The notes: generated by a model not told the origin, from the letters alone. A DNA stretch of 64,000 nt from Pseudomonas entomophila (GCF_013523125.1 NZ_JAAMQJ010000019.1:25744-89743); one strand, 5' to 3'; counted from the first letter of the stretch, positions 9,550-17,898 are shown. Made by a program: numbers and translations.

Positions 9550-10002
9550 ATGCACCATCGCGCGCTCGTCGTGCTCAGCCTTGCCTGCCTGCTCGCCGCC
9601 TGTGGCAGCGACCGCCCCAAGACCGAGCCGGCGCCCACCACGCCGCCGCCCAAGGTCGCCGAGGCGCCCAAGACGCCGGGGCCGCTGCCGGCCTACCAGC
9701 GCGAGGTGAGCGGCACACTGCTGGAGGTGCCGGCGGGTGCCGAAGTCGAGCTGGCCCTGCTGGTGATCGACACGCGGGGGCGGCCCCAGCGGCTGCTGGC
9801 CAGCGACACGCTGACGGGCACCGGGCAGCCGTTGCCCTACGCACTGCGTTTCAACCCCGAGGCGTTCCCGGCCAATGCACGGGTCGAGCTGCGCGGGCGT
9901 GCCAGCCAGTCGGGCCAGCTGATCCTGCACCTGCCCTCGCAACCGCTGTTGCGCCCCGAGACCCAGGCGACCGGCCCGCTGCGCTTCGAACGCGCGCCTT
10001 GA
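9550..10002 (+). CDS. YbaY/YscW-family lipoprotein
   Basis: 150-residue protein with a lipoprotein signal (LACLLAAC lipobox, Cys near residue 18), a Pro/Lys/Thr-rich linker and a beta-rich domain containing VSGTLLEVPAGAEVELALL and ARVELRGRASQSGQL, typical of YbaY-like proteins related to type III secretion pilotins. ATG 9550 is preferred over GTG 9535 because AAGGA lies 7 bases upstream. No secretion genes are nearby, so it is probably a stand-alone envelope lipoprotein. Its stop overlaps the next start (TGATG). Function unknown. Confidence 0.85.
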   Translation: MHHRALVVLSLACLLAACGSDRPKTEPAPTTPPPKVAEAPKTPGPLPAYQREVSGTLLEVPAGAEVELALLVIDTRGRPQRLLASDTLTGTGQPLPYALRFNPEAFPANARVELRGRASQSGQLILHLPSQPLLRPETQATGPLRFERAP

Positions 10003-10661
10003 TGGGCCTGGATGTCCTGCAACGCGCCTTGGGTGAGGTGATCGACCAGGCGCGGCTGACGGCGACCGCGCTTCCGGGCAGCGACCTGGCCCTGTGGCTG
10101 ATCGATGCGCAGGACATGGCGCGTGCGTTCAGCCCCGACGAGACGCAGCGCATCCTCGAGACGCCGCCTTACTGGGCCTTCTGCTGGGCCAGCGGACTGG
10201 CCCTGGCGCGCTTTCTGGCCGAGCACCCGCACTGGGTGCGCGGCAAGCGCGTGCTGGATGTTGGGGCCGGTTCGGGGATCGCCGCAATCGCCGCCGCCCG
10301 TGCCGGTGCTCGTGAGGTGGTGGCCTGCGACCTCGATCCGCTGGCGTTGCGTGCCTGTCAGGCCAACGCGGCGCTCAATGGTGTCGAGCTGCACTACCGC
10401 GAGGACTTTTTCGCCCACCTGGACGGCTTCGACCTGATCCTGGCGGCCGACGTGCTGTACGACCGCGCCAACCTGCCCCTGCTCGATCAGTTCCCCCTGC
10501 GAGGCCGTGACACGCTGGTGGCGGACTCGCGGGTGCGCGACTTCGACCACCGGCATTATCGAGCGCTCGGCACGCTGCACGCCCTGACCCTGCCGGACTT
10601 GGCCGAACCGCACGAATTCCGCCGCGTCAGCCTGTACCACGCCAGCGGCGAGCCTTTATAG
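10002..10661 (+). CDS. class I SAM-dependent methyltransferase (PrmA/ETFB-lysine methyltransferase-like)
   Basis: 219 residues. The SAM-binding motif VLDVGAGSGIAAIAAARAGA is near residues 84-103, followed by the acidic VVACDLDPLA strand and the LILAADVLYD post-motif. The N-terminal PPYWAFCWASGLALARFL segment is typical of the Nnt1/METTL20/PrmA-like group, which methylates protein lysines. Starts inside the stop codon of the lipoprotein gene, so the two are coupled. The substrate cannot be told from sequence. Confidence 0.8.
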   Translation: MGLDVLQRALGEVIDQARLTATALPGSDLALWLIDAQDMARAFSPDETQRILETPPYWAFCWASGLALARFLAEHPHWVRGKRVLDVGAGSGIAAIAAARAGAREVVACDLDPLALRACQANAALNGVELHYREDFFAHLDGFDLILAADVLYDRANLPLLDQFPLRGRDTLVADSRVRDFDHRHYRALGTLHALTLPDLAEPHEFRRVSLYHASGEPL

Positions 10662-10692
10662 TGGTGCCATTCAAGGATTTGCGAGAGCCGCG

Positions 10693-11565
10693 ATGAGCCA
10701 AGAGACGCCGTACATTTTCGATGCCACCGACGCCACGTTCGAACAGCTGGTGATCGAGAACTCGTTCCACAAGCCGGTCCTGGTGGATTTCTGGGCCGAA
10801 TGGTGTGCACCGTGCAAGGCGCTGATGCCGCTGCTGGCCAAGATCGCCGAGGACTATCAGGGCGAGCTGCTGCTGGCCAAGATGGACTGCGACGCCGAGC
10901 AGCAGATCGTCGCGCAGTTGGGTATCCGCAGCCTGCCGACGGTGGTGCTGTTCAAGGATGGTCAACCGGTCGACGGGTTCTCGGGCGCCCAGCCGGAGTC
11001 GGCGATCCGCGCCTTGCTCGAGCCTCACGTGCAACGGCCTGAAGCGCCTGCCGCCTCGCCACTGGAACAGGCCAAGGCCTTGTTCGCCGACAGCCGCTTT
11101 GCCGAGGCCGAAGCGCTCCTGGTCGCACTGCTGGGCGAAGACAACACCAACGCCGAAGCCCTGATCTATTACGCCCGCTGCCTGGCCGAGCGCAATGAAC
11201 TGGATGAAGCGCAAACGGTGCTGGACGCGGTCAAGACCGACGAACACAAGGCTGCACTGGCCGGGGCCAAGGCCCAGCTGACCTTCCTGCGCCAGGCCGC
11301 CAGCCTGCCCGAAGCCGCCGACCTCAAGGCGCGACTGGCGCAGAACCCGGACGATGACGAAGCCGCCTACCAGCTGTGCATCCAGCAACTGGCGCGCCAG
11401 CAGTACGAAGCAGCCCTCGAAGGCCTGCTCAAGCTGTTCCAGCGCAACCGGGGCTATGGCGAAGGCTTGCCGCACAAGTCGCTGCTGCAGGTGTTCGAGC
11501 TGCTGGGCAACGATCACCCCTTGGTCGGCACCTACCGACGCAAGCTGTTCGCTGCCCTGTACTGA
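10693..11565 (+). CDS. cnoX: CnoX/YbbN-like thioredoxin with TPR domain (chaperedoxin)
   Basis: 290 residues: an N-terminal thioredoxin domain (about 8-110) with the redox motif WCAPC (C38, C41) and the cis-Pro segment IRSLPTVV, then TPR-like helices (about 118-285). CnoX/YbbN proteins hold unfolded proteins under oxidative or hypochlorous stress and hand them to GroEL. E. coli CnoX has lost the first active-site cysteine, while this one keeps both and so may also act as a reductase. The gene is preceded by a GAGAG site and 31 bases after the methyltransferase. Confidence 0.87.
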   Translation: MSQETPYIFDATDATFEQLVIENSFHKPVLVDFWAEWCAPCKALMPLLAKIAEDYQGELLLAKMDCDAEQQIVAQLGIRSLPTVVLFKDGQPVDGFSGAQPESAIRALLEPHVQRPEAPAASPLEQAKALFADSRFAEAEALLVALLGEDNTNAEALIYYARCLAERNELDEAQTVLDAVKTDEHKAALAGAKAQLTFLRQAASLPEAADLKARLAQNPDDDEAAYQLCIQQLARQQYEAALEGLLKLFQRNRGYGEGLPHKSLLQVFELLGNDHPLVGTYRRKLFAALY

Positions 11566-11569
11566 TCGC

Positions 11570-11914
11570 TCACTCGACCCAGTGGTAGATCGGCGCATCC
11601 ACGCCGCTCTCCACACGGACATTGGGGTTGTGGCGCAGCCGCACCAGCAGGCGTTTGCCGGCAGCGATACTGCCGGCCAGCCCCTCCAGGCGCTCCAGCA
11701 AGGCGGGACCGGCCATCTGCCCGGCCTGGGCCAGCACGGCGCAGGCCGCCTGCCATTGCGCGTCATCCGGCCGCTGCACCGGCGTTGGCGGTGACGAAGC
11801 GACCGGGCTGGAGGTCGCCACCTCGCCTTGCGCCTTCAACTGCACCCATTCGGCAGGGTCCAGGTCGATCGTCAGGTCCACCGGCCATGGCCCGATCTGG
11901 CCTCGAATTCTCAT
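11570..11914 (-). CDS. conserved hypothetical protein
   Basis: 114 residues, no signal peptide or membrane span. The N-terminus (MRIRGQIGPWPVDLTIDLDP) looks beta-rich, the middle is Pro/Ser/Val-rich and the C-terminal half is helical, ending IYHWVE. The ATG at 11914 has AGGAGG 8 bases upstream. It is convergent with cnoX (4-base gap) and divergent from the zinc operon. I do not recognise a family with a known role. Confidence 0.7.
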   Translation of the reverse strand: MRIRGQIGPWPVDLTIDLDPAEWVQLKAQGEVATSSPVASSPPTPVQRPDDAQWQAACAVLAQAGQMAGPALLERLEGLAGSIAAGKRLLVRLRHNPNVRVESGVDAPIYHWVE

Positions 11915-12000
11915 GCGTCGTTCCTCCTGTTCGCGAATGAAGGGCATGCTCCCACGCGCGGGTCACAGGCACCAGACGCACTGGCCACTTGCGCCAAACT

Positions 12001-12015
12001 TGTTATAACATCACG
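12001..12015 (+). promoter_or_regulatory. candidate Zur box over the -10 of the zinc operon
   Basis: TGTTATAACATCACG matches the gammaproteobacterial Zur consensus TGTTATAwTATAACA at 12 of 15 positions. It covers a -10-like TATAAC (12004-12009), 36 bases before the first gene of the operon, so Zn-Zur binding would block RNA polymerase. The context (His-rich zinc protein plus transporter) supports it. Confidence 0.65.
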
Positions 12016-12044
12016 TAACATCCTACCGTGCCCGGAGTCTTTCC

Positions 12045-12638
12045 ATGCGCCGTCTGTTGCTTGCCCTGCCTTTTGCGTTGCTGCCCCTGACCGCCGCCGT
12101 CGCGCACGACGCGCATGACCACGAACACGGTACCCTTGGCGCCCACGAGCACGGGGTCGCCCGCTTGGACGTGGCCCTCGATGGCAACACGCTCGAACTG
12201 GAACTGGACAGTCCGGCGATGAACCTGGTGGGCTTCGAGCATGCCGCCACCTCTGACGCGGACAAGGCCACAGTGGCCCGTGTGCGTGAGCGACTGGCCG
12301 ACCCATCGTCCCTGTTCACCCTGGATGCCGCCGCAGGCTGCGATCTCACGCAGCAGACCTTGGAAAGCCCTCTTTTCGGCCAGGCACCGGCCGTTCATGA
12401 CCATGAACACGAAAAGTCCGACGCGCATGCACATGAGCACGAGCACGAGCACGAGCATAGCGACATCCACGCCCACTACGCCTTGACCTGCACCACGCCG
12501 GGCGCCCTGACCCAGCTCGACCTGGCGCCTCTGTTCCAGCAGTTCCCGGCCACGCGCACGCTGCACGTCCAGCTCATCGGCCCCAATGGCCAGAAAGGGC
12601 AGGAAGCGACCGCGACCCAGGCCACGGTCGCCTTCTGA
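12045..12638 (+). CDS. ZrgA-like zinc-responsive periplasmic protein (DUF2796)
   Basis: 197 residues with a signal peptide (cleavage after AVA, about residue 20) and two His/Asp/Glu-rich stretches, near residues 21-38 (HDAHDHEHGTLGAHEHG) and 118-144, that can bind zinc. This is the DUF2796/ZrgA family. The P. aeruginosa homologue (PA4063) heads an operon induced by zinc depletion. Here too it comes first, followed without a gap by an ABC ATPase, and has a Zur-like box upstream. Likely role: periplasmic zinc capture for the membrane complex encoded downstream. Confidence 0.88.
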   Translation: MRRLLLALPFALLPLTAAVAHDAHDHEHGTLGAHEHGVARLDVALDGNTLELELDSPAMNLVGFEHAATSDADKATVARVRERLADPSSLFTLDAAAGCDLTQQTLESPLFGQAPAVHDHEHEKSDAHAHEHEHEHEHSDIHAHYALTCTTPGALTQLDLAPLFQQFPATRTLHVQLIGPNGQKGQEATATQATVAF

Positions 12639-13349
12639 ATGGACACGCCGCTGATCGAATTGCGTGACCTGTCCTTTGCCTGGCCAGGTCAGCCGCCTCT
12701 GCTGGACATCGCCGCGTTCGACCTGCAGGCAGGCGAAACCCTGTTCCTCAAGGGGCCCAGTGGCAGCGGGAAAACCACGTTGCTCGGCCTGCTAGGAGGC
12801 GTCAACCGACCCGACCGCGGCAGCGTTCGCCTGCTCGGGCAGCCGCTGGAGTCACTGGGTCAAGGCGCCCGAGACCGGTTCCGGGTCGACCACACCGGCT
12901 ACATCTTCCAGCAGTTCAACCTGCTGCCGTTCCTGTCGGTGCGTGAAAACGTCGAGCTGCCCTGTCGCTTCTCGCGCAGCCGGGCCGAACGTGCCTCGCA
13001 ACGACACGGCAGCGTGGAGCGTGCCGCGTCCGCGCTGCTGGCGCACCTGGGGCTGGGGGATGAAGCGCTGCAGACGCGACGCGCCGACAACCTGTCGATC
13101 GGCCAGCAGCAACGGGTGGCGGCTGCGCGCGCCTTGATTGGCCAGCCCGAGCTGGTCATCGCCGATGAGCCGACCTCGGCACTGGATGCCAATACGCGCG
13201 AAGCCTTCCTTCAGTTGCTGTTCGCCGAATGCCGGGCAGCTGGCGCCAGCCTGCTGTTCGTCAGCCATGACCAGAGCCTGGCTCCGTTGTTCGACCGTCA
13301 TCTGTCCCTGGCCGAGCTCAATCGCGCGGCCGTGTCCCGGGAGGTTTGA
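12639..13349 (+). CDS. LolD/MacB-like ABC transporter ATP-binding protein
   Basis: 236 residues. Walker A GPSGSGKTT at 39-47, Q-loop in FQQFNLLPF, Walker B ELVIADEPTSALD and the H-loop SHD are present. The signature is LSIGQQQR instead of LSGGQ. The spacing from ZrgA is zero and the stop overlaps the permease start (TGATG), so the product pairs with the FtsX-like permease. This subgroup (LolD/MacB) works by mechanotransmission on lipoproteins or export rather than classical uptake, so the way it helps zinc homeostasis is open. Confidence 0.88.
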   Translation: MDTPLIELRDLSFAWPGQPPLLDIAAFDLQAGETLFLKGPSGSGKTTLLGLLGGVNRPDRGSVRLLGQPLESLGQGARDRFRVDHTGYIFQQFNLLPFLSVRENVELPCRFSRSRAERASQRHGSVERAASALLAHLGLGDEALQTRRADNLSIGQQQRVAAARALIGQPELVIADEPTSALDANTREAFLQLLFAECRAAGASLLFVSHDQSLAPLFDRHLSLAELNRAAVSREV

Positions 13350-14614
13350 TGTACCTGCTCCGTCTTGCCTTGGCCAGCCTGGCCAATCGGCGCTTCACCG
13401 CGTTTCTGACCGCCTTCGCCATCGCCTTGTCGGTGTGCCTGCTGCTGGCGGTCGAACGGGTGCGCACCGAAGCCCGTACCAGTTTCGCCAGCACCATCAG
13501 CGGCACCGACCTGATCGTCGGCGCGCGTTCGGGGTCGGTGAACCTGCTGCTGTACTCGGTCTTTCGCATCGGCAACGCCACCAACAACATCCGCTGGGAC
13601 AGCTACACCCATTACGCCAATGATCCGCGGGTGAAATGGGCCATCCCGATCTCCCTGGGCGATTCGCACCGTGGCTATCGCGTGATGGGCACCACGGGCG
13701 CCTACTTCGACCACTACCGCTATGCGCGCCAGCAGCCCTTGCACCTCGCCCAGGGCCGCCCCTTCGCCGACGATCCGTTCGAGGTGGTGCTTGGCGCGGA
13801 GGTGGCCGAGGCGCTGCACTACTCGCTGGGCGACACACTGGTGCTGGCCCACGGGGTGGCGGCGATCAGCCTGGTCAAGCATGACGACAAGCCCTTCACG
13901 GTGGTCGGTATCCTGCAGCGCACCGGCACCCCGGTCGATCGCACCCTGCACATCAGCCTGGCCGGCATGGAAGCCATTCATGTCGATTGGCACAACGGTG
14001 TGCCTGCACGGGGCGCGGGTCGGATCAGCGCCGACCAGGCCCGCACCATGGACCTGCAGCCGACCGCCATCACGGCCTTCATGCTGGGCCTGAACAGCAA
14101 GATCGCCACGTTCAGCTTGCAGCGCGAGATCAACGAGTTCCGCGGCGAGCCATTACTGGCCATCCTGCCCGGCGTGGCCCTGCAGGAGCTGTGGAGCCTG
14201 ATGGGCACGGCTGAGCAGGCGCTGTTCGTGGTGTCGCTGTTCGTGGTGCTGACCGGATTGATCGGCATGCTCACGGCCATTCTCACCAGCCTCAACGAGC
14301 GGCGTCGGGAAATGGCCATCCTGCGTTCGGTCGGTGCCCGCCCCTGGCACATTGCCGGGTTGCTGGTGCTCGAGGCACTGGCACTGGCCCTGGCCGGCAT
14401 CCTGGCAGGGTTGGCCTTGCTCTACGTCGGCATCGCACTGGCGCAAGGGTACGTGCAGGCCCAGTATGGGCTATTCCTGCCACTGGCCTGGCCGAGCGCC
14501 CACGAATGGAGCTTGCTCGGTATCATCCTGGGCGCGGCCCTGCTGATGGGCAGCGTGCCGGCCTGGCGAGCCTACCGGCAATCGTTGGCCGATGGCCTGT
14601 CCATCCATTTGTGA
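13349..14614 (+). CDS. FtsX/MacB-like ABC permease
   Basis: 421 residues: one N-terminal transmembrane helix (about 16-36), a large periplasmic MacB-like domain (about 40-280) and three C-terminal helices (about 290-315, 335-370, 385-405), the classic type VII layout. The ATG at 13349 overlaps the ATPase stop by one base and has GGGAGG upstream. Expected to form a homodimer with two copies of the ATPase. In P. aeruginosa the equivalent is PA4065, in the zinc-starvation operon. Confidence 0.88.
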   Translation: MYLLRLALASLANRRFTAFLTAFAIALSVCLLLAVERVRTEARTSFASTISGTDLIVGARSGSVNLLLYSVFRIGNATNNIRWDSYTHYANDPRVKWAIPISLGDSHRGYRVMGTTGAYFDHYRYARQQPLHLAQGRPFADDPFEVVLGAEVAEALHYSLGDTLVLAHGVAAISLVKHDDKPFTVVGILQRTGTPVDRTLHISLAGMEAIHVDWHNGVPARGAGRISADQARTMDLQPTAITAFMLGLNSKIATFSLQREINEFRGEPLLAILPGVALQELWSLMGTAEQALFVVSLFVVLTGLIGMLTAILTSLNERRREMAILRSVGARPWHIAGLLVLEALALALAGILAGLALLYVGIALAQGYVQAQYGLFLPLAWPSAHEWSLLGIILGAALLMGSVPAWRAYRQSLADGLSIHL

Positions 14615-14622
14615 GGGGCCTC

Positions 14623-15138
14623 ATGCGCGGTGCACTATCGCTGGTACTGATCCTGGTCATGGCGCCGCTCTGGGCGGCAGAGCCCCGCGAACTGGACTGG
14701 CCGCAGCTGATTCCCGAAGGCGCTCCGGTCATCGTGCCGCAGATGGCGCCATTGCATGACTTGTCGCAACTGGGCAGCGCGCTGGCCGGCGAAGGGGCGC
14801 CGGCCGCCCAGCAACCGGCACCCGATGCACCGGTGGTGAAGGCACTCGACGGCCAGACGGTGAAGCTGCCGGGCTACATCGTGCCACTGGAGGTGAGCGA
14901 GGAAGGACGAACCACGGAGTTTCTGCTGGTGCCCTATTATGGCGCTTGTATCCATGTGCCACCGCCGCCGGCCAACCAGATCGTGCACGTGGTCAGCGAA
15001 ATGGGCGTGCGCCTCGAGGACCTCTACCAGCCCTACTGGATCGAAGGCCGGATGCAGGTGAAACCGGTCGCCAGCGAGCTGGCGCAGGCGGGCTACCAGA
15101 TGGAGGCCGAAAAAATCTACGCCTACGAGCTGAAATAG
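14623..15138 (+). CDS. DUF3299 periplasmic protein of the zinc operon
   Basis: 171 residues with a signal peptide (cleavage after LWA, near residue 18) and a DUF3299 domain including LPGYIVPLE, FLLVPYYGACIHVPPPP and a conserved Cys-Ile-His-Val motif that could hold metal. Start chosen by the GAGGGG site 6 bases upstream of ATG; the gap to the permease is 8 bases. Homologous to PA4066. It probably acts with ZrgA and the ABC complex at the envelope; the biochemical role is unknown. Confidence 0.85.
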   Translation: MRGALSLVLILVMAPLWAAEPRELDWPQLIPEGAPVIVPQMAPLHDLSQLGSALAGEGAPAAQQPAPDAPVVKALDGQTVKLPGYIVPLEVSEEGRTTEFLLVPYYGACIHVPPPPANQIVHVVSEMGVRLEDLYQPYWIEGRMQVKPVASELAQAGYQMEAEKIYAYELK

Positions 15139-15167
15139 CGTCTACGCCGCGGTTTAGACCCAGTTCC

Positions 15168-15181
15168 TTGAGCTGGATCAA
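15168..15181 (+). promoter_or_regulatory. candidate ANR box and class II promoter of the OmpW/OprG gene
   Basis: TTGAGCTGGATCAA matches the ANR/FNR consensus TTGAT-N4-ATCAA with one mismatch. A -10-like TACCAT at 15204-15209 lies about 30 bases from the box centre, which fits the -41.5 position of class II FNR-type activation. The P. aeruginosa homologue oprG is a known ANR target. Confidence 0.65.
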
Positions 15182-15247
15182 ACGTTTGGCGCGGTCGCAT
15201 CCTTACCATGGGGCCCCTCGATTATTCACGTCCTTTCTGGAGCCCCC

Positions 15248-15931
15248 ATGAACAAGTCCCTGCTCGGCGCCTCGCTCGTTGCCCTGGCGCTCGCGGCGCC
15301 CGTGGCGCATGCCTATCAACCGGGTGACGTCATCCTGCGCGCCGGCGCCATCGTCACCGCACCGAACGAAGACAGCGGCGAGCTGAAGCTCGACGGCGCC
15401 AAGGTCTCCGGCACCAAGGCGACCCTGGACAGTGACACGCAGCTGGGCCTGACCCTCGGCTACATGCTGACCGAGCACGTCGGGATCGAGCTGCTGGCCG
15501 CCACGCCGTTCCAGCACACGGTCGGGGTCAAGGGGCTGGGCGGCGGCCTGGACGGCAAGCTGGCGGACATCAAGCAGTTGCCGCCGACCCTGTCGCTGCA
15601 GTACTACCCGCTCGATGCGTCGTCGCGCTTCCAGCCCTATGCGGGCATCGGCATCAACTACACGATGTTCTTCGACGAAGACCTCAGCAGCACGCGCAAG
15701 GCCCAGGGCTTCCGTAACCTGAAGATGCAGGACTCGGTCGGCCTGGCCGGGCAGTTGGGCATGGACTACATGCTGACCGACCACCTGCTGGTGAACGCGG
15801 CCGTGTGGTACGTGGACATCAACACCAAGGCCTCGATCGATGGCCCCAGCGCCCTTGGCGTGGGCAAGACCAAGGTCAACGTGGAAGTGGACCCGTGGGT
15901 CTACATGGTCGGTGTCGGCTACAAGTTCTAA
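15248..15931 (+). CDS. oprG: OmpW-family outer membrane porin (OprG-like)
   Basis: 227 residues: signal peptide (MNKSLLGASLVALALAAPVAHA), then an eight-stranded barrel ending VYMVGVGYKF with a C-terminal Phe as in outer membrane proteins. OmpW/OprG proteins let small hydrophobic molecules or small amino acids cross the outer membrane and are oxygen- and iron-regulated. It follows the zinc operon exactly as PA4067 (oprG) follows PA4066. The ANR-like box upstream supports induction at low oxygen. Confidence 0.9.
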   Translation: MNKSLLGASLVALALAAPVAHAYQPGDVILRAGAIVTAPNEDSGELKLDGAKVSGTKATLDSDTQLGLTLGYMLTEHVGIELLAATPFQHTVGVKGLGGGLDGKLADIKQLPPTLSLQYYPLDASSRFQPYAGIGINYTMFFDEDLSSTRKAQGFRNLKMQDSVGLAGQLGMDYMLTDHLLVNAAVWYVDINTKASIDGPSALGVGKTKVNVEVDPWVYMVGVGYKF

Positions 15932-15940
15932 GCGCGGTAC

Positions 15941-15961
15941 GCGGCGTGCCCGGCACGCCGC
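15941..15961. terminator. hairpin between convergent oprG and the epimerase gene
   Basis: GCGGCGTGC/GCACGCCGC, nine perfect base pairs with a 3-base loop, 10 bases after the oprG stop and 21 bases from the epimerase stop. The U-tract is poor on both strands, so its efficiency as an intrinsic terminator is uncertain. Confidence 0.5.
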
Positions 15962-15982
15962 CTCCATTTCCGAAGCGGGCGA

Positions 15983-16912
15983 TCAGCGTCCCAGCAGCAG
16001 CGCCAGGCCTTCCACCAGTGGGGTGGGCTCCTCGAGGCGCAGACGCGTCAGCAGACGCCGGTTGTCTGCCCGCGAATGCCGGATGTCACCCGAGCGCGCT
16101 GGGCCGTTGCTGATCGCAGGCAACCCACCCAGCACCTCGCCCAGCGCCGCCAATAGCTGGTTCAACGAGGTGGCCTTGTTCAGGCCGACGTTGATGGCGC
16201 CCTCCTCCACCGTCGGCAAGGTCAGCCCCTGCACCAGCAGCTTGACCAGGTCTCCCACGTAGAAGAAGTCGCGCGTCTGCTCGCCGTCGCCGAACACGGT
16301 GATCGGCACCGCCTTGCTGGCACGCTCGGCGAAGATGCTGATCACGCCGGAGTACGGCGAGGACGGGTCCTGACGCGGCCCGAAGATGTTGAAGAAGCGG
16401 AACACGACCGGCTCCAGCCCATGCTGCCGGCGATAGAAATCCAGGTATTGCTCGCTGGCCAGCTTGTCCACCGCATAGGGGGTCAGTGGCGCCTTGGGCG
16501 TGTCCTCGACGATGGACTGACCTTCCCCGTTGTTGCCGTAGACCGCCGCGCTGGAGGCGAAGACCACGCGCCGGACGCCATGGACGCGCATCGCCTCGCA
16601 GACGTTCAGGGTGCCGATGAAGTTGCTCTGGTGGGTGCGTACCGGGTCGTCGACCGAGGCTTGCACGGATGCCACCGCTGCCAGGTGCACCACCGCCTGG
16701 CAGCCCTGCATGGCACGCGCCACCAGCGCTGCATCGGCCACATCGCCTTCGATCAGCTCGAGACGGGGATCGTGCAGTTGCAGGTTGTCGCGCTTGCCGG
16801 TGGACAGGTCGTCGAGGATACGGACCGCATGGCCCTGCCTCAACAACGCGTCGCTCAAGTGCGAGCCGATGAAGCCGGCACCGCCGGTGATCAGAATGGG
16901 CGCGTCAGCCAT
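15983..16912 (-). CDS. NAD-dependent nucleotide-sugar epimerase (extended SDR)
   Basis: 309 residues. The NAD(P)-binding GGAGFIGSHL is at residues 10-19, the DDLSTGKRDNL segment follows strand 2, and the catalytic Ser/Tyr-x3-Lys set is visible (SSAAVYG; PYAVDKLASEQY). It resembles GalE/WbpP-type UDP-sugar 4-epimerases and corresponds to PA4068. It starts inside the 3' end of the next gene (8-base overlap), so the two are coupled. The precise sugar is not clear from sequence. Confidence 0.85.
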   Translation of the reverse strand: MADAPILITGGAGFIGSHLSDALLRQGHAVRILDDLSTGKRDNLQLHDPRLELIEGDVADAALVARAMQGCQAVVHLAAVASVQASVDDPVRTHQSNFIGTLNVCEAMRVHGVRRVVFASSAAVYGNNGEGQSIVEDTPKAPLTPYAVDKLASEQYLDFYRRQHGLEPVVFRFFNIFGPRQDPSSPYSGVISIFAERASKAVPITVFGDGEQTRDFFYVGDLVKLLVQGLTLPTVEEGAINVGLNKATSLNQLLAALGEVLGGLPAISNGPARSGDIRHSRADNRRLLTRLRLEEPTPLVEGLALLLGR

Positions 16913-17789
16913 GTCGATAGAACCGATCCAGGAGAGAAGGCAGGCCGGCGCGCCAGGCGCGTGGCTTGATGCCGAAGGTGTGGAGGATTTTCTTGCAGGC
17001 CAGCACCGCGTGCTGAGGCTCTTCGCTGGCGTCGGCACGGGCGGCGTGGGCCTGGGCGGTCGGCGCCTGGATGGCCAGTTTCTGCCATTGCGCCGCTTCG
17101 CCCAGGATCGCCTGGCCGAGTGCCAGCGGCGTGGTCGCTTCGTTGCCGGCGTAGTGGTAGGTGCCCCAGAGCGGCGCTTCGCAGTCGAGCTGCTTGAGCA
17201 CCGACAGGATCACCCGCGCAGCGTCGTCCACCGGCGTCGGGTTGCCGCGTCGGTCGTCGGCCAGGAACAGCTCGTGGGGTTGTTCGGCACGCGTCAGGAA
17301 GCGCCCGAGCACGCCGTCGCGGCTGTCGTCGAGCAACCAGCCGAAGCGCAGCAGCACATGCTGTGGGCAGGCAGCACGTACGCTTTGCTCGATACGCCAG
17401 AGCGCCTGGCCACGCAAGCCCAACGGCACCGGCTCGTCCTTCTCGCTGTACGCCGTGGCGCGCGAGCCGTCGAAGACCCGGTAGCTGGAAGGCTGGACCA
17501 GGGTGATCTGGTGGTGCTGGCACAGCTCGGCCAGGCGCTCGACACCACGCTCCTGCAACGCCAGGCGCGGTTCGCTGACCGACGCGGCCTGGAACCAGTC
17601 GAAGTAGTAGGCCAGGTTGACCAGGGCATCGGGACGATGATCGTCGAGCAGCTGCGTCAGGCTCGCGGCGTCCCACTCCTGATCGGGCGGCCTGGGCGCC
17701 AGAAACTGGATGTCTTCCTCGGCACCGAGGCGAATCAGCGATTGCCCCAGGGCACTTCCACCCCCCAACAGCATCAGGCGCATTCGCAT
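16905..17789 (-). CDS. RmlD-like NAD(P)-binding sugar reductase/epimerase
   Basis: 294 residues. Begins MRMRLMLLGGGSALGQSLIR, a Rossmann motif of the dTDP-4-dehydrorhamnose reductase (RmlD) type, with FDGSRATAYSEKDEPVPLG and the downstream YHYAGNE segment typical of that family. It corresponds to PA4069 and forms a pair with the epimerase. The start at 17789 is chosen by homology; an ATG at 17831 would add 14 residues and neither has a good Shine-Dalgarno. Probably involved in making a modified sugar. Confidence 0.75.
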   Translation of the reverse strand: MRMRLMLLGGGSALGQSLIRLGAEEDIQFLAPRPPDQEWDAASLTQLLDDHRPDALVNLAYYFDWFQAASVSEPRLALQERGVERLAELCQHHQITLVQPSSYRVFDGSRATAYSEKDEPVPLGLRGQALWRIEQSVRAACPQHVLLRFGWLLDDSRDGVLGRFLTRAEQPHELFLADDRRGNPTPVDDAARVILSVLKQLDCEAPLWGTYHYAGNEATTPLALGQAILGEAAQWQKLAIQAPTAQAHAARADASEEPQHAVLACKKILHTFGIKPRAWRAGLPSLLDRFYRHG

Positions 17790-17898
17790 AGAGTCAGCAG
17801 ATCCGGACAGGTGGTTAGAGAAAGCAGCCATTTTGCGGGTTCTTTTCCGCGGAGCGCAACCCTGGCGGCCCGCCTCATCGCACACCGCCCGCGGCCGG

